Of a stretch of DNA of 54,015 nucleotides, positions 9,097 through 17,215 are shown in pieces. Where the stretch lies: assembly GCA_035301485.1 (NCBI GenBank), contig DATGUF010000037.1, forward strand, positions 1-54,015, written 5' to 3'. This DNA comes from CALEAR01 sp035301485. GTDB lineage: Bacteria; Pseudomonadota; Gammaproteobacteria; Pseudomonadales; Alcanivoracaceae. Within the stretch, counting starts at the first letter, position 1, and each line of letters begins with the position of its first letter. Below the pieces are notes generated by a model. That model ran no database searches, was not told the origin of the DNA, and worked only from the letters and a program-made list of their open reading frames with translations. Both the position numbers and the translations under genes were made by a program.

Positions 9097-9879
9097 GTGA
9101 AAAACATTTTGGTAACGAATGATGATGGTATTCATGCTCCGGGCTTGCGCGTGGCAGAGCGTATCGCTGCTGAGCTTGGAGCCAATGTTTGGGTGGTGGC
9201 GCCCGAAGAAGATTGCAGTGGTCGTTCACAAGCTATCACTATGCATCAACCGTTACGATTACGTGAGTGTGGTGAGCGTCGTTTTGCGCTGTCGGGTACG
9301 CCAGCAGATTGTGTTCTCTTTGCTAGCGCGCATTTTTTTGCGAACAAAACACCAGATTTAGTGATTAGTGGTGTTAATTCAGGTGCGAACACTGGCGATG
9401 CAGCTATGTATTCTGCCACGGTTGGAGCAGCGCTTGCAGCAGCCCATATAGGCTGGCCGGCGGTAGCGTTAAGCCAAGCATTTATTGGTGATCGTAATTT
9501 GATCGATTGGAATGTTAGTGAGGAACTATCTGCAGGCTATATTCGCGAATGTTTGAAGGAAAATAGTGGTATTAGTTGGAATATTAATTTTCCTGTGGGC
9601 CCAATAGAAACAGTCCGCGGACATCAGTTTTGCACTCAGGGTAGGCACAGCATTGAATCAGTTAAAGGAATCCTTAGTAAAGATGGTCGAGGGATTCCAA
9701 GTTACTGGTTAGGATTTGAAAAAGGCACGGCTCCAACCGTAGAAGAAGGTACTGACATAGCTGCCGTAGCTAGTGGTTATGTAGCAATTACGCCTTTGCT
9801 AGCACATCGAGCCGATGTGGCGCTAGTAGAAGAACTATCAAATAAAAAATCTTTTAAAGACATAGTAAATAACGGTTAG
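9097..9879 (+). CDS. surE: SurE 5'/3'-nucleotidase
   Basis: A 260-residue SurE phosphatase, close to the usual 250. The metal and active-site residues are all visible: the NDD of ILVTNDDGIHAPG at the N-terminus, the serine in CSGRSQAIT and the asparagine in VISGVNSGANTGD, followed by YSATVGAALAA. The family removes phosphate from nucleoside 5'- and 3'-monophosphates and short polyphosphate in the cytoplasm and is often linked to stationary phase. The GTG start follows the repressor stop by two bases. In many gammaproteobacteria surE lies beside pcm, truD and rpoS; here none of these is nearby, so this may be a second copy or a moved gene. Confidence 0.93.
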   Translation: MKNILVTNDDGIHAPGLRVAERIAAELGANVWVVAPEEDCSGRSQAITMHQPLRLRECGERRFALSGTPADCVLFASAHFFANKTPDLVISGVNSGANTGDAAMYSATVGAALAAAHIGWPAVALSQAFIGDRNLIDWNVSEELSAGYIRECLKENSGISWNINFPVGPIETVRGHQFCTQGRHSIESVKGILSKDGRGIPSYWLGFEKGTAPTVEEGTDIAAVASGYVAITPLLAHRADVALVEELSNKKSFKDIVNNG

Positions 9880-9919
9880 CAACAGAATAAATATTAAATA
9901 AAGTAATTAAGGGTAATTG

Positions 9920-10861
9920 ATGGGCACATTAACGAATAAAAAAGCACTTATTATAGGCGCTGGTGCAATTGGTAGTTTCTATGGCGCTTTGTTGCATAAA
10001 GTAGGATGGCAGGTGAGCGTTGTGGCACGCTCTGATGCTAGCTTAGTCGCTGAGCAAGGGTACCAGTTTGAGAGCCCATTGGGAGATATTTCATGGCGGC
10101 CACATAAGGTTTACAGCAATGAAAACAATAATGAGAAGTTTGATTATGTGGTGCTTTGCACAAAAGTTCTGCCTAGTTTAGACAGAGCTGCACTTTTAAA
10201 ACCATGGGTGAGCGATAATACCACCATTGTTTTGATTCAAAATGGTATTGAAATTGAAGCACCTGTTTTGGAAGCATTCCCCAATAATCCTTTATTAAGC
10301 TGTCTAGCCTTTATTGCGGTTACCCGTGTTGCACCAGGAAAAATTGTGCACAAAGCTTTCGGACGCTTGAAAATTGGTGGTTATCCGCATGGTAACCGTG
10401 AAGTAGCACAACCTTTTGCAGATGCTTTATCTGCGGCGGGTGTCGCAGCAGATGTTTCTGAAGATATTGTGTATGAGCGATGGTTGAAATGTGTGTGGAA
10501 TACGCCTTTTAATCCAGCTTCTATATTGGCTAACGGCGCAGACACCATGCAAATGCTTGAAGCACCAGGGGGAGAAGCATTCATTAAAACATTGATGGCC
10601 GAAGTGGTTAGAGTCGCGGCTGCAGCGGGCTATGACTTGCCCGCAGATGTTGTAGAGGCAAATATAGCTGGCACAAGAGCTATGCCGGCCTATCGAAATT
10701 CCATGGCCATTGATTATTTGCACCAGCGTGATACCGAAACAGAGGCAATTTTAGGAAACGTGGTGGCTGTTGCGAAAAAACACGGTGTGTCAGTGCCTCA
10801 CTTGGAAACGATGTGGGCACTGATTCAAATTCGTAACGAGCCTCCACGTGTGAGCGATTAA
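9920..10861 (+). CDS. panE: 2-dehydropantoate 2-reductase family (PanE/ApbA-like)
   Basis: A 313-residue ketopantoate reductase-type protein. The dinucleotide-binding motif GAGAIGSFYG is at the N-terminus, and the C-terminal helical domain shows YERWLKCVWNTPFNPASIL with the usual Lys and Asn of the active site, then SMAIDYLHQRDTETEAI. The enzyme reduces ketopantoate to pantoate with NADPH in coenzyme A synthesis, but many paralogs act on other 2-oxo acids, so the exact substrate is open. I chose ATG 9920, with AAGGG six bases upstream, over the in-frame TTG at 9917. It follows surE by 40 bases and may share its transcript. Its stop codon overlaps that of the convergent oxidoreductase. Confidence 0.87.
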   Translation: MGTLTNKKALIIGAGAIGSFYGALLHKVGWQVSVVARSDASLVAEQGYQFESPLGDISWRPHKVYSNENNNEKFDYVVLCTKVLPSLDRAALLKPWVSDNTTIVLIQNGIEIEAPVLEAFPNNPLLSCLAFIAVTRVAPGKIVHKAFGRLKIGGYPHGNREVAQPFADALSAAGVAADVSEDIVYERWLKCVWNTPFNPASILANGADTMQMLEAPGGEAFIKTLMAEVVRVAAAAGYDLPADVVEANIAGTRAMPAYRNSMAIDYLHQRDTETEAILGNVVAVAKKHGVSVPHLETMWALIQIRNEPPRVSD

Positions 10862-11826
10862 CCAATAATTTGTAATACACGCTTACCGCTGTAAGCACTG
10901 GTTTTCATATGCTCATGCGCTGTAAGTGCTTCACTAAAAGGGAAGGTTTTGTGCGGCAATGCAGTGAGGCGTTGCTCGGTAAAGTAAGGCTGCAAACGTT
11001 GATTGAAAATAGCAGCGATGCGCAGCCTTTCTTGTAATGGCTGGTGGCGCATGGTGAGTGCGCTAAGGTGATGGCGTTTTTGCAATAACGCGGCAAGGTT
11101 GATGGAAGTAGTAAGGCCTCCTAGCAAGCCAATAATCACTAAATGCCCCTCTACAGCTAAGGCAGGCAAAAGCTGTTCCCATTCTGGCCCAACCATGTCT
11201 AGTATTGCGGCTACTCCTTTTTGCTGCGTATGCGCGAGCACTTCTGCAGCCATATTGGGCCCTTCTGTAACGGTGGCACTTAAGCCTAGTGTTGTGGCGG
11301 TGGCTAAATTATCAGGGTTGCGGCTGCTACCAATAATAGGGTTGCCAAATGCTTGGCAAAGTTGAATGGCGGCTAAACCAATGCCTGAGGTGGCGGGGCG
11401 CACAAGGCAGGTTTCCCCGTGTTGCAAGCCTGCTTGTAAGAAAAGTGCACGATACGCCGTTAGAAAAGCTTCTGGTACGGTGGCTGCTTCAGCCATTGAA
11501 TAACCGGTGGGGATGTTCAGTGTTTCATGCTCATGGGTGCAAATATATTCAGCATAGGCGCCGCCTGGTACTAATCCCATCACTGCATCACCTACTTTAC
11601 GTTCCATGACTTGGTGCCCAACGGCAGAAACAACGCCGCTATATTCTAAACCAGGTATATCAGCTACTACACCTGGAGGAGCAGGATAAACACCCATGGT
11701 TTGTGCAAGGTCTGCACGGTTAACCCCGATGGCGTGCACCTGTACTTGTACTTCGTTGGGGCCCGGCTGTGGCCGTGTTCGAGTTTCTAACGTGAGTGTT
11801 TTGTTGCTAATGCACCAAGCTTTCAT
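10858..11826 (-). CDS. NAD(P)H:quinone oxidoreductase, PIG3-type medium-chain dehydrogenase/reductase
   Basis: A 322-residue zinc-free MDR protein. It shows the GVNRADLAQTMGVYPAPPG segment typical of the PIG3/QOR branch, the domain junction near IPGLEYSG, and a cofactor-binding region around TSGIGLAAIQL with a following SSRN in place of a simple NAD aspartate, which suits NADPH. No structural zinc cysteines are seen. It probably reduces quinones or conjugated carbonyls. I place the start at 11826 (MKAWCISN), where AAGGTGG precedes the ATG by five bases; the longer open frame upstream lacks this. The stop overlaps the panE stop by four bases with no terminator between the convergent genes. Confidence 0.88.
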   Translation of the reverse strand: MKAWCISNKTLTLETRTRPQPGPNEVQVQVHAIGVNRADLAQTMGVYPAPPGVVADIPGLEYSGVVSAVGHQVMERKVGDAVMGLVPGGAYAEYICTHEHETLNIPTGYSMAEAATVPEAFLTAYRALFLQAGLQHGETCLVRPATSGIGLAAIQLCQAFGNPIIGSSRNPDNLATATTLGLSATVTEGPNMAAEVLAHTQQKGVAAILDMVGPEWEQLLPALAVEGHLVIIGLLGGLTTSINLAALLQKRHHLSALTMRHQPLQERLRIAAIFNQRLQPYFTEQRLTALPHKTFPFSEALTAHEHMKTSAYSGKRVLQIIG

Positions 11827-11993
11827 TGTTACCACCTTGTAAAAAACGGTATGTAAGAGATTGATAGTAGAGTATTTCATTTATTAAGTGGTGTAAAAAG
11901 GCTTGTAATTAAACCATATGTCCCCAATTAGTGACGCTAAAGGGCGTTGTTTTTGTTACAGTGCCTCTAGATCCCTTTAGTTGGAGCTTTTTT

Positions 11994-12323
11994 ATGAGCA
12001 CATCGAACGTCCAAAATATTTTTTCCCGCATCTTGTTTTTAATTGGCGCTGTTCTTTTTAGCGCTGTGTTCTTTGTTGTGGGAGCTACCGCTTTTCTTAT
12101 TTTATTAGGGTTAGCTGTGTTTGCCTTCTTGGCCATGAGCTTAAGGATGTGGTGGTTGCGTCGCCAGTTTGCGAAAAACTTTCCTCATGATGAGCAAGGC
12201 CAACCTGACATAGCTGTTTTTCTGCGTGCTTGGCAACAGCAGCAAAGCAACCAACAGAACAGTGGCGAAGGGCGCATTGTAGAGGGTGAAATTGTGGATG
12301 ATGAAGACAGAAGACAGCCCTAA
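11994..12323 (+). CDS. Small membrane protein of unknown function
   Basis: A 109-residue protein I do not recognise. After a short polar start (MSTSNVQN) it has a continuous hydrophobic stretch of about 45 residues, enough for two membrane helices, then WWLRRQF as a basic edge and a cytoplasmic tail rich in Gln. The tail ends RIVEGEIVDDED, an acidic pattern seen at the ends of many small proteobacterial membrane proteins. GGAG lies about eight bases before the ATG at 11994; the frame is open further upstream but without a ribosome site. It is monocistronic and ends at a terminator. A good reading frame, ribosome site and terminator support it as a real gene. Confidence 0.72.
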   Translation: MSTSNVQNIFSRILFLIGAVLFSAVFFVVGATAFLILLGLAVFAFLAMSLRMWWLRRQFAKNFPHDEQGQPDIAVFLRAWQQQQSNQQNSGEGRIVEGEIVDDEDRRQP

Positions 12324-12354
12324 CGAGTGCAACGCAATACAATACTTCTTTTAG

Positions 12355-12388
12355 GCCCGATGCTGAGCAGAGCTCCATCGGGCTTTTC
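12355..12388 (+). terminator. Intrinsic terminator after the small membrane protein gene
   Basis: GCCCGATG at 12355-12362 pairs perfectly with CATCGGGC at 12376-12383 and is followed by TTTT. Confidence 0.75.
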
Positions 12389-12593
12389 TATGGGTTTTTA
12401 TGATTGTCTGCTGTTATGACGTGCTCTATCAATGATGTTTACCCTTAATCTCTATGTGCCGGCGTTTCGGCCAAGCAGGTGTTTTTAATTGTGCTTGTGC
12501 GGTGTAATAAACTGCTATAAGGTAAATGCCATTCAAACGCTTGTTTGATTAGCAGCATAAATAAAAAAACACCCTACAATTTAGGAGTACGTA

Positions 12594-12980
12594 ATGAGCA
12601 TTGAGTTTTTATCTGATGAGTGGTTTGCCAAAGTAGCAGAATTACGCGCTGAAGCTGGTGATGTGGAAGTGCCTGCTGCGTTAGCTGATTTAGCTATCAA
12701 CATTAATGTTGATACTAATGCAGGTGAAAAAAAGTTAGCCCTTGTTGGCGGCATGATTGAAGAAGGCCATGCTGATGGCGCACCTACCACTATGAGCTTG
12801 CCTGCAGATTTAGCGCAAAAAATCCTTATTGAGGGTGACCAGTCTGCGGGTATGCAAGGTTTCATGAGCGGTCAGATTCGCATCGAAGGCGATATGAGCA
12901 AGCTAATGGCATTGCAAACTGCACAGCCAAGCGCAGATCAAACAGCTTTGTTAAAGAAAATCCAAGAAATTACTGCTTAA
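12594..12980 (+). CDS. SCP2 sterol-binding-like domain protein
   Basis: A 128-residue single-domain protein that resembles bacterial SCP2 proteins. The typical central strand-turn pattern appears as PTTMSLPADLAQKILIEGDQ followed by MQGFMSGQIRIEGDMSKLMAL, the G-x-I-x-I-x-G-D-x-x-K-L signature of the family. SCP2 folds have a hydrophobic tunnel for lipid or acyl-CoA ligands; bacterial members are poorly characterised. It is cytoplasmic with no signal peptide. TAGGAG precedes the ATG by a proper distance, and a terminator follows. A lipid role would fit the acyl-CoA-binding protein and thioesterase elsewhere in this window, but they are not linked. Confidence 0.8.
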   Translation: MSIEFLSDEWFAKVAELRAEAGDVEVPAALADLAININVDTNAGEKKLALVGGMIEEGHADGAPTTMSLPADLAQKILIEGDQSAGMQGFMSGQIRIEGDMSKLMALQTAQPSADQTALLKKIQEITA

Positions 12981-13003
12981 TATAAGCATTAACTTCGAAG
13001 AAG

Positions 13004-13034
13004 TACCTCGGTAGTGATACCGGGGTATTTTTTT
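13004..13034 (+). terminator. Intrinsic terminator after the SCP2 gene
   Basis: TACCTCGGTA at 13004-13013 pairs with TACCGGGGTA at 13018-13027, with one G-U pair and a four-base loop, followed by a T run. Confidence 0.82.
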
Positions 13035-13083
13035 GCCTAGAGTTTGTTGAAGAAGAGAGTGGGGCGGGAACCTTGAGACATTA

Positions 13084-13117
13084 AAAAAGCGCCGCATGTT
13101 TCCATGCGGCGCTTTTT
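13084..13117 (-). terminator. Bidirectional terminator, mainly for the OmpA-family gene
   Basis: A perfect 15-base stem, AAAAAGCGCCGCATG at 13084-13098 and its complement at 13103-13117, with a four-base loop. The A and T ends give a T tract on either strand. Confidence 0.85.
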
Positions 13118-13144
13118 ATGAAGATTTAGCTAAATAATCAGTGA

Positions 13145-14152
13145 TTATTTAGTAACTTCTTCTTCTACGGTACCAGTGATAACTGCGTCAACACGACGGT
13201 TACGCTCACGGCCTTCACGGGTAGAGTTATCCGCTACTGGCTCGCTCTCACCTTTACCGATTGTGGTGATACGGCTTGCATCAACACCTTGCTCTACTAG
13301 GAACTGCTTAGCGTTCTCAGCACGACGCTCGGATAGAGCTTGGTTGTACTCTTCAGGACCCATGTTACAGGTGTGACCTTCTAGAGTGATGCTAGTGTTC
13401 GGGTTCGCGTTTAGGAAGCGAGCCGCTGCACGTAGATCATCTAACTGATCTGCGCTTAGGGAAGCATCATCAAACTCGAACTGAGCAGCTGTGCCGCTTT
13501 CGTTAACATCACGCTGAACGATTTGAGTGGTAGGCTCAACAGGAGCTACGTACTCTTCTACTGGCTCTTCAACTACTGCAGTGTGACGATCTTTCACAGC
13601 GAATAGGAAGTTAAGACCGGCGTAAGCCTGACCTTGCCAGTTATCGTAGTCGATGCTGTAAGGAGCACGCGCACCAACGTCTAGTAGTAGACGGTTTAGG
13701 AAGCGACGCTGTACACCGAACTCAGGTGCAACAACGGTTTCTCTGTGGCGAACGCCATCAACCTGGGAGCTTTTTGCCCAGAACTCACCAGCTGCCAAAC
13801 CAACGTAGGGTTCGAAGCCAAGAACGCCACCGTTAAAGTGGAAGCGGTTAGAAATTAAAGGCATGCGGTTTAGGATGTGTTTGCCTTGGTTGGCGTTCTG
13901 TTTGTCTTCGAATTTGCCTTCTGTGTAAGACGCTTCGATAGAGAAGTTAGGGTGGTAACGTAAACCGATTTGACCGCCGTACCACTCTTTGTGGTCAGGG
14001 TTTAGGGTTACGTCGTTTTCAAACCAGCTGTAAGAAGCCTGGCCACCAATGTAAGCACCACGCTCAATGTTAGTACCAGCAGCAGATGCAGCTGTGCTAA
14101 GCACTAGAGCTGAAGATGCGATCAAGCAAGCAGAAAAAAATTGTTTGCGCAT
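13145..14152 (-). CDS. OmpA/OprF-family outer membrane protein
   Basis: A 335-residue outer-membrane protein. A signal peptide ends near ASAAG (about residue 25). Residues 30-185 are an eight-strand-type beta barrel with repeated aromatic/Gly patterns. A hinge rich in Glu, Pro and Val (EEPVEEYVAPVEP) follows, then the OmpA C-terminal peptidoglycan-binding domain from about residue 220, with NQALSERRAENAKQFL and GKGESEPVADN. The usual GHTD motif reads GHTC here, with Cys at residue 262; that Asp normally contacts diaminopimelate. Start ATG 14152 has AAGGAAGGA upstream. The codon choice is strongly biased and looks like that of a highly expressed gene. It is likely a structural porin linking envelope layers. 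Confidence 0.92.
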   Translation of the reverse strand: MRKQFFSACLIASSALVLSTAASAAGTNIERGAYIGGQASYSWFENDVTLNPDHKEWYGGQIGLRYHPNFSIEASYTEGKFEDKQNANQGKHILNRMPLISNRFHFNGGVLGFEPYVGLAAGEFWAKSSQVDGVRHRETVVAPEFGVQRRFLNRLLLDVGARAPYSIDYDNWQGQAYAGLNFLFAVKDRHTAVVEEPVEEYVAPVEPTTQIVQRDVNESGTAAQFEFDDASLSADQLDDLRAAARFLNANPNTSITLEGHTCNMGPEEYNQALSERRAENAKQFLVEQGVDASRITTIGKGESEPVADNSTREGRERNRRVDAVITGTVEEEVTK

Positions 14153-14215
14153 TTTAACTATCCTTCCTTTGTTAAAAGTGTGTGTATCATGCCTTTAATG
14201 CGGCAGATGGAAGCT

Positions 14216-14221
14216 ATTATA
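14216..14221 (-). promoter_or_regulatory. Candidate -10 box of the OmpA-family gene
   Basis: Read leftward the bases are TATAAT, about 64 bases before the start codon, in an AT-rich stretch. No good -35 is seen 16-18 bases upstream, so this is only a partial promoter match. Confidence 0.45.
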
Positions 14222-14256
14222 TACTAAATTGCAGTTAAGCATTGCCTTTTGGGAAC

Positions 14257-14283
14257 AAAAAAGCGTTTTTATTGTCGCTTTTT
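14257..14283 (-). terminator. Weak terminator-like hairpin after rsmE
   Basis: AAAAAGCG near 14258-14265 pairs with CGCTTTTT at 14276-14283 with a ten-base loop. The stem is AT-rich, so function is uncertain. Confidence 0.4.
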
Positions 14284-14323
14284 ACGTTTGTTAACCAATC
14301 GGCGCTTCCGAGTGCCGCCTTTA

Positions 14324-15043
14324 TTACATTAAAGGCATTAACCGGCCAACAATGGTGGGCAAGGACGTTTCTACCCGTAAGATCCTCTGGCCAAGCGTGT
14401 AAGGTGTAAAACCTAACTGTATCAATCTGCTTGACTCGTATTCCGTCCAACCACCCTCGGGACCGACAGCTATAATAGCGCTATGTTGTTTTTTATTTGG
14501 TAAATAATCGTAATTTCCCGGATGTAAGAGATAACCAGTTTTACCGCTAAGTAAAGAAGGCAGCTCATCTTCCACATAGGGTTTAAAGCGTTGCTTAATT
14601 TCGATCTGCGGTGGCTGTGTGTCTTTGGCTTGCTCAAGGGATAGGGTAATAAGCTCTTGCAGTGCCTCTTCTGCAAGCCGAGGCGTTTGCCAGTAGCTTT
14701 TTTCAACTTTGTAGCTGTTTAGCAGTACAATATGTTTGATGCCTAAAGTAATGGCATCTATTAAAGTGCGACGCAGCATTTTCGGCCTTGGTAGGGCCAA
14801 AATGAGGGTAATGGGTAACGGAGATGGCGGTGCGTGCGTAGGGTCGAAGCTAAATTCCCAGTGCTTATCTGTGATGTTAAGCAGTGTGGCGCGTCCCATG
14901 TTCTCGTTATATAAGCCTGCCTCAACAGAGCCACCAATAGTTAACTGCAATACTTGTTGTAAGTGTTGCGTGCGCCTGTCTTTAAGCGGCAGGCGCCAAG
15001 TGCCGCTAATTTTATCCTGAGGATGAAACAATAAAAGGTTCAT
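14324..15043 (-). CDS. rsmE: 16S rRNA m3U1498 methyltransferase RsmE
   Basis: A 239-residue SPOUT-fold methyltransferase that methylates N3 of U1498 in 16S rRNA using S-adenosylmethionine. The N-terminal PUA-like domain is followed by the trefoil-knot motifs: LALPRPKMLRRTLIDAITLGI, then AVGPEGGWTEYE and LGQRILRVETS near the end, which bind the cofactor. The last motif normally reads ETA; here it is ETS. Length matches the family (about 240). I take the ATG at 15043 (MNLLLFHP); an in-frame GTG at 15052 is possible, and neither has a clear ribosome site. It is read away from the MoxR gene and stands alone. Confidence 0.93.
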   Translation of the reverse strand: MNLLLFHPQDKISGTWRLPLKDRRTQHLQQVLQLTIGGSVEAGLYNENMGRATLLNITDKHWEFSFDPTHAPPSPLPITLILALPRPKMLRRTLIDAITLGIKHIVLLNSYKVEKSYWQTPRLAEEALQELITLSLEQAKDTQPPQIEIKQRFKPYVEDELPSLLSGKTGYLLHPGNYDYLPNKKQHSAIIAVGPEGGWTEYESSRLIQLGFTPYTLGQRILRVETSLPTIVGRLMPLM

Positions 15044-15189
15044 AATAAGCACAGTTTGTTAGGGTGTGCGCATTGTAGCGTTTCTGCACGTAAGAGTTGT
15101 AATGAATGTGCAGTAAGGTTGATTTGTTTGCCTTTGCAGCTCTCCTTGCTAGAGTAAGCCCAATTTGAATTTTCAATATGGAGAAAAAC

Positions 15190-16032
15190 ATGCAGTTTGC
15201 AGGTACAGATAAATATGTAGCTACCGATGACTTAAAGATGGCCGTTAACGCAGCTATCGCTTTGCAGCGGCCTCTCTTAATTAAGGGTGAGCCTGGTACA
15301 GGTAAAACCTTGTTGGCAGAACAAGTGGCAGAGTCGCTAGGGCTTGAACTGATTAGCTGGAACATTAAATCCACGACGAAAGCACACCAAGGCTTATATG
15401 AGTACGATGCTGTGTCGAGATTACGTGATTCACAGCTAGGTGCGGAAGGGGTTGAGGATGTTGCCAACTACCTTAAAAAAGGAAAGTTGTGGGAAGCATT
15501 TGAGGCCGACAAGCAAGTGGTGTTGCTCATTGATGAAATAGATAAGGCTGATATTGAGTTCCCTAACGATTTACTGCAAGAACTCGACCGCATGGAGTTT
15601 TACGTTTATGAAACTCAAGAGCTTATTAAAGCGAAGCAGCGTCCTATCGTTATTATTACCTCTAATAATGAGAAAGAGCTGCCAGATGCGTTCTTGCGTC
15701 GTTGCTTCTTCCACTACATTAGCTTCCCTGATGCTGAAACCATGATGCGTATCATCGATGTGCATTACCCTGATGTGAAGAAAAACTTAGTACAGGAAGC
15801 TTTAGAGATTTTCTTTGATTTACGTAAAGTGCCGGGTTTAAAGAAGAAGCCAACCACTTCCGAGTTAATTGATTGGTTGAAGCTGCTGCTTTCTGATGAT
15901 ATTCCAGAAGACGTGCTGCAAAACCGCGACACTCGTTCTGCGATCCCTCCTTTATACGGTGCTTTATTGAAAAACGAAGCGGATGTGCAGTTGCTTGAGC
16001 GCTTAGCCTTCATGAACCGCCGCCAGAGTTAA
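15190..16032 (+). CDS. MoxR-type AAA+ ATPase paired with a CoxE-like VWA protein
   Basis: A 280-residue AAA+ ATPase. Walker A is GEPGTGKT at residues 33-40, Walker B is VVLLIDEIDKAD near 105-116, followed by ELDRMEFYVYET, and sensor 1 appears as IITSNNEKELPDAFLRR. MoxR ATPases act as chaperones that remodel or insert metals into partner complexes, working with VWA-domain proteins. The ATG at 15190 has GGAG six bases upstream; the ATG at 15178 provides that site and is not itself preceded by one. The VWA gene follows after four bases, so the two form one operon. The target complex is unknown; no carbon monoxide dehydrogenase genes are nearby. Confidence 0.9.
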   Translation: MQFAGTDKYVATDDLKMAVNAAIALQRPLLIKGEPGTGKTLLAEQVAESLGLELISWNIKSTTKAHQGLYEYDAVSRLRDSQLGAEGVEDVANYLKKGKLWEAFEADKQVVLLIDEIDKADIEFPNDLLQELDRMEFYVYETQELIKAKQRPIVIITSNNEKELPDAFLRRCFFHYISFPDAETMMRIIDVHYPDVKKNLVQEALEIFFDLRKVPGLKKKPTTSELIDWLKLLLSDDIPEDVLQNRDTRSAIPPLYGALLKNEADVQLLERLAFMNRRQS

Positions 16033-16036
16033 TTTT

Positions 16037-17215
16037 ATGTTGGTACGTTTTTTTGAAAAACTGAGAGAATTCAAAGTGCCGGTGACATTGCGCGAGCTGC
16101 TCGATATGCAGGGCGCTTTGTCGCAGCATCTTGCGTTCGCTAGTGTGGATGATTTCTATCTGCTTGCCCGTACGGTGATGGTAAAAGACGAAAAGTACTA
16201 CGACCGTTTTGATCAGGCATTTGGCAATTTTTTTGAAGGGCTAGCTTATGTGCCGCCAGAATGGTTTTCACAAGCTATACCTGAAGATTGGTTGCGTAAG
16301 GAAATAGAGAAAAATCTTTCACCGGAAGAGTTGGCTGAGCTGAAAAAAAGAGGCAGCCTCGAAGAACTGCTAGAAGAGTTTCGCCAGCGCTTAGAAGAGC
16401 AGCAAGAGCGACATCAAGGTGGAAATAAGTGGGTGGGTACTGGCGGAACCTCTCCCTTTGGCGCCTACGGCGCACACCCTGAGGGCATTCGTGTTGGCGG
16501 TGAATCCCGTAACAGAAGTGCTGTGAAGGTATGGGAGAAACGCGAGTTTCGTAACCTAGACGACAGCGAAGCGCTTGGTAGCCGCAATATGCAATTGGCT
16601 TTACGCCGTTTACGCAAATTCACTCGCGAAGGGCGCGCAGATGAATTTGATTTAGACAGTACCATCGCTTCCACTGCAAAAAATGCGGGGCTGCTCGATA
16701 TCCAAATGCGCCCTGAGGAAGAGAACCGCATTAAAGTACTAGTGTTGTTCGATATCGGCGGTTCTATGGATCCTTATATTGCTTTAAGCGAAGAGCTTTT
16801 TAGCGCTGCACGCTCGGAATTTAAGCATATGGATTATTACTATTTCCACAATTTCATCTATGAGAACGTGTGGAAAGATAATCGCCGCCGCTGGGATGAA
16901 CGCACTTCCACTTGGGATGTGTTAAATAAATACAGCTCCGACTATCGTGTAATTTTTGTGGGCGACGCAGCCATGAGCCCCTATGAAATTAACTCGGTGG
17001 GCGGCAGTGTGGAACATTTTAATGAAGAACCCGGCGCTGTATGGATGCAGCGCGTGTTAGATCACTTCAAGCATGTGGTGTGGTTGAACCCAGAACCTGA
17101 AAAATATTGGGATGGTACCTTATCTAATACTTGGATTAGAAAAATGCTTAACGATCAAATGTACCCACTCACCATTGAAGGGCTTGAAGGGGCCATGCGC
17201 TATCTTAGTCGCTAG
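16037..17215 (+). CDS. CoxE-like VWA-domain protein
   Basis: A 392-residue cytoplasmic protein of the CoxE-like type. The first ~150 residues are helical and charged, with a glutamate/glutamine-rich stretch near 95-130; the VWA domain covers about 225-390. The metal-ion site reads FDIGGSMD with Asp239, so the usual DxSxS is DxGxS. GDAAMSPYEI later supplies another metal-contact region. Such proteins work with MoxR ATPases to deliver or assemble metal cofactors or complexes. It lies four bases after its MoxR partner. Its last 11 bases overlap the end of the convergent lysR gene. No signal peptide or membrane helix is seen. Confidence 0.88.
   Translation: MLVRFFEKLREFKVPVTLRELLDMQGALSQHLAFASVDDFYLLARTVMVKDEKYYDRFDQAFGNFFEGLAYVPPEWFSQAIPEDWLRKEIEKNLSPEELAELKKRGSLEELLEEFRQRLEEQQERHQGGNKWVGTGGTSPFGAYGAHPEGIRVGGESRNRSAVKVWEKREFRNLDDSEALGSRNMQLALRRLRKFTREGRADEFDLDSTIASTAKNAGLLDIQMRPEEENRIKVLVLFDIGGSMDPYIALSEELFSAARSEFKHMDYYYFHNFIYENVWKDNRRRWDERTSTWDVLNKYSSDYRVIFVGDAAMSPYEINSVGGSVEHFNEEPGAVWMQRVLDHFKHVVWLNPEPEKYWDGTLSNTWIRKMLNDQMYPLTIEGLEGAMRYLSR

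Noticed and set aside
12495..12521. Possible promoter TTGTGC with TATAAG before the SCP2 gene
   Set aside because: Only 15 bases separate the boxes and the -35 match is weak; a promoter must be nearby but this one is not convincing.
16741..16775. Loss of the VWA metal site as evidence of a dead protein
   Set aside because: The DxGxS form seen here is, as far as I recall, common in the CoxE-like family, so it is a family feature rather than decay.
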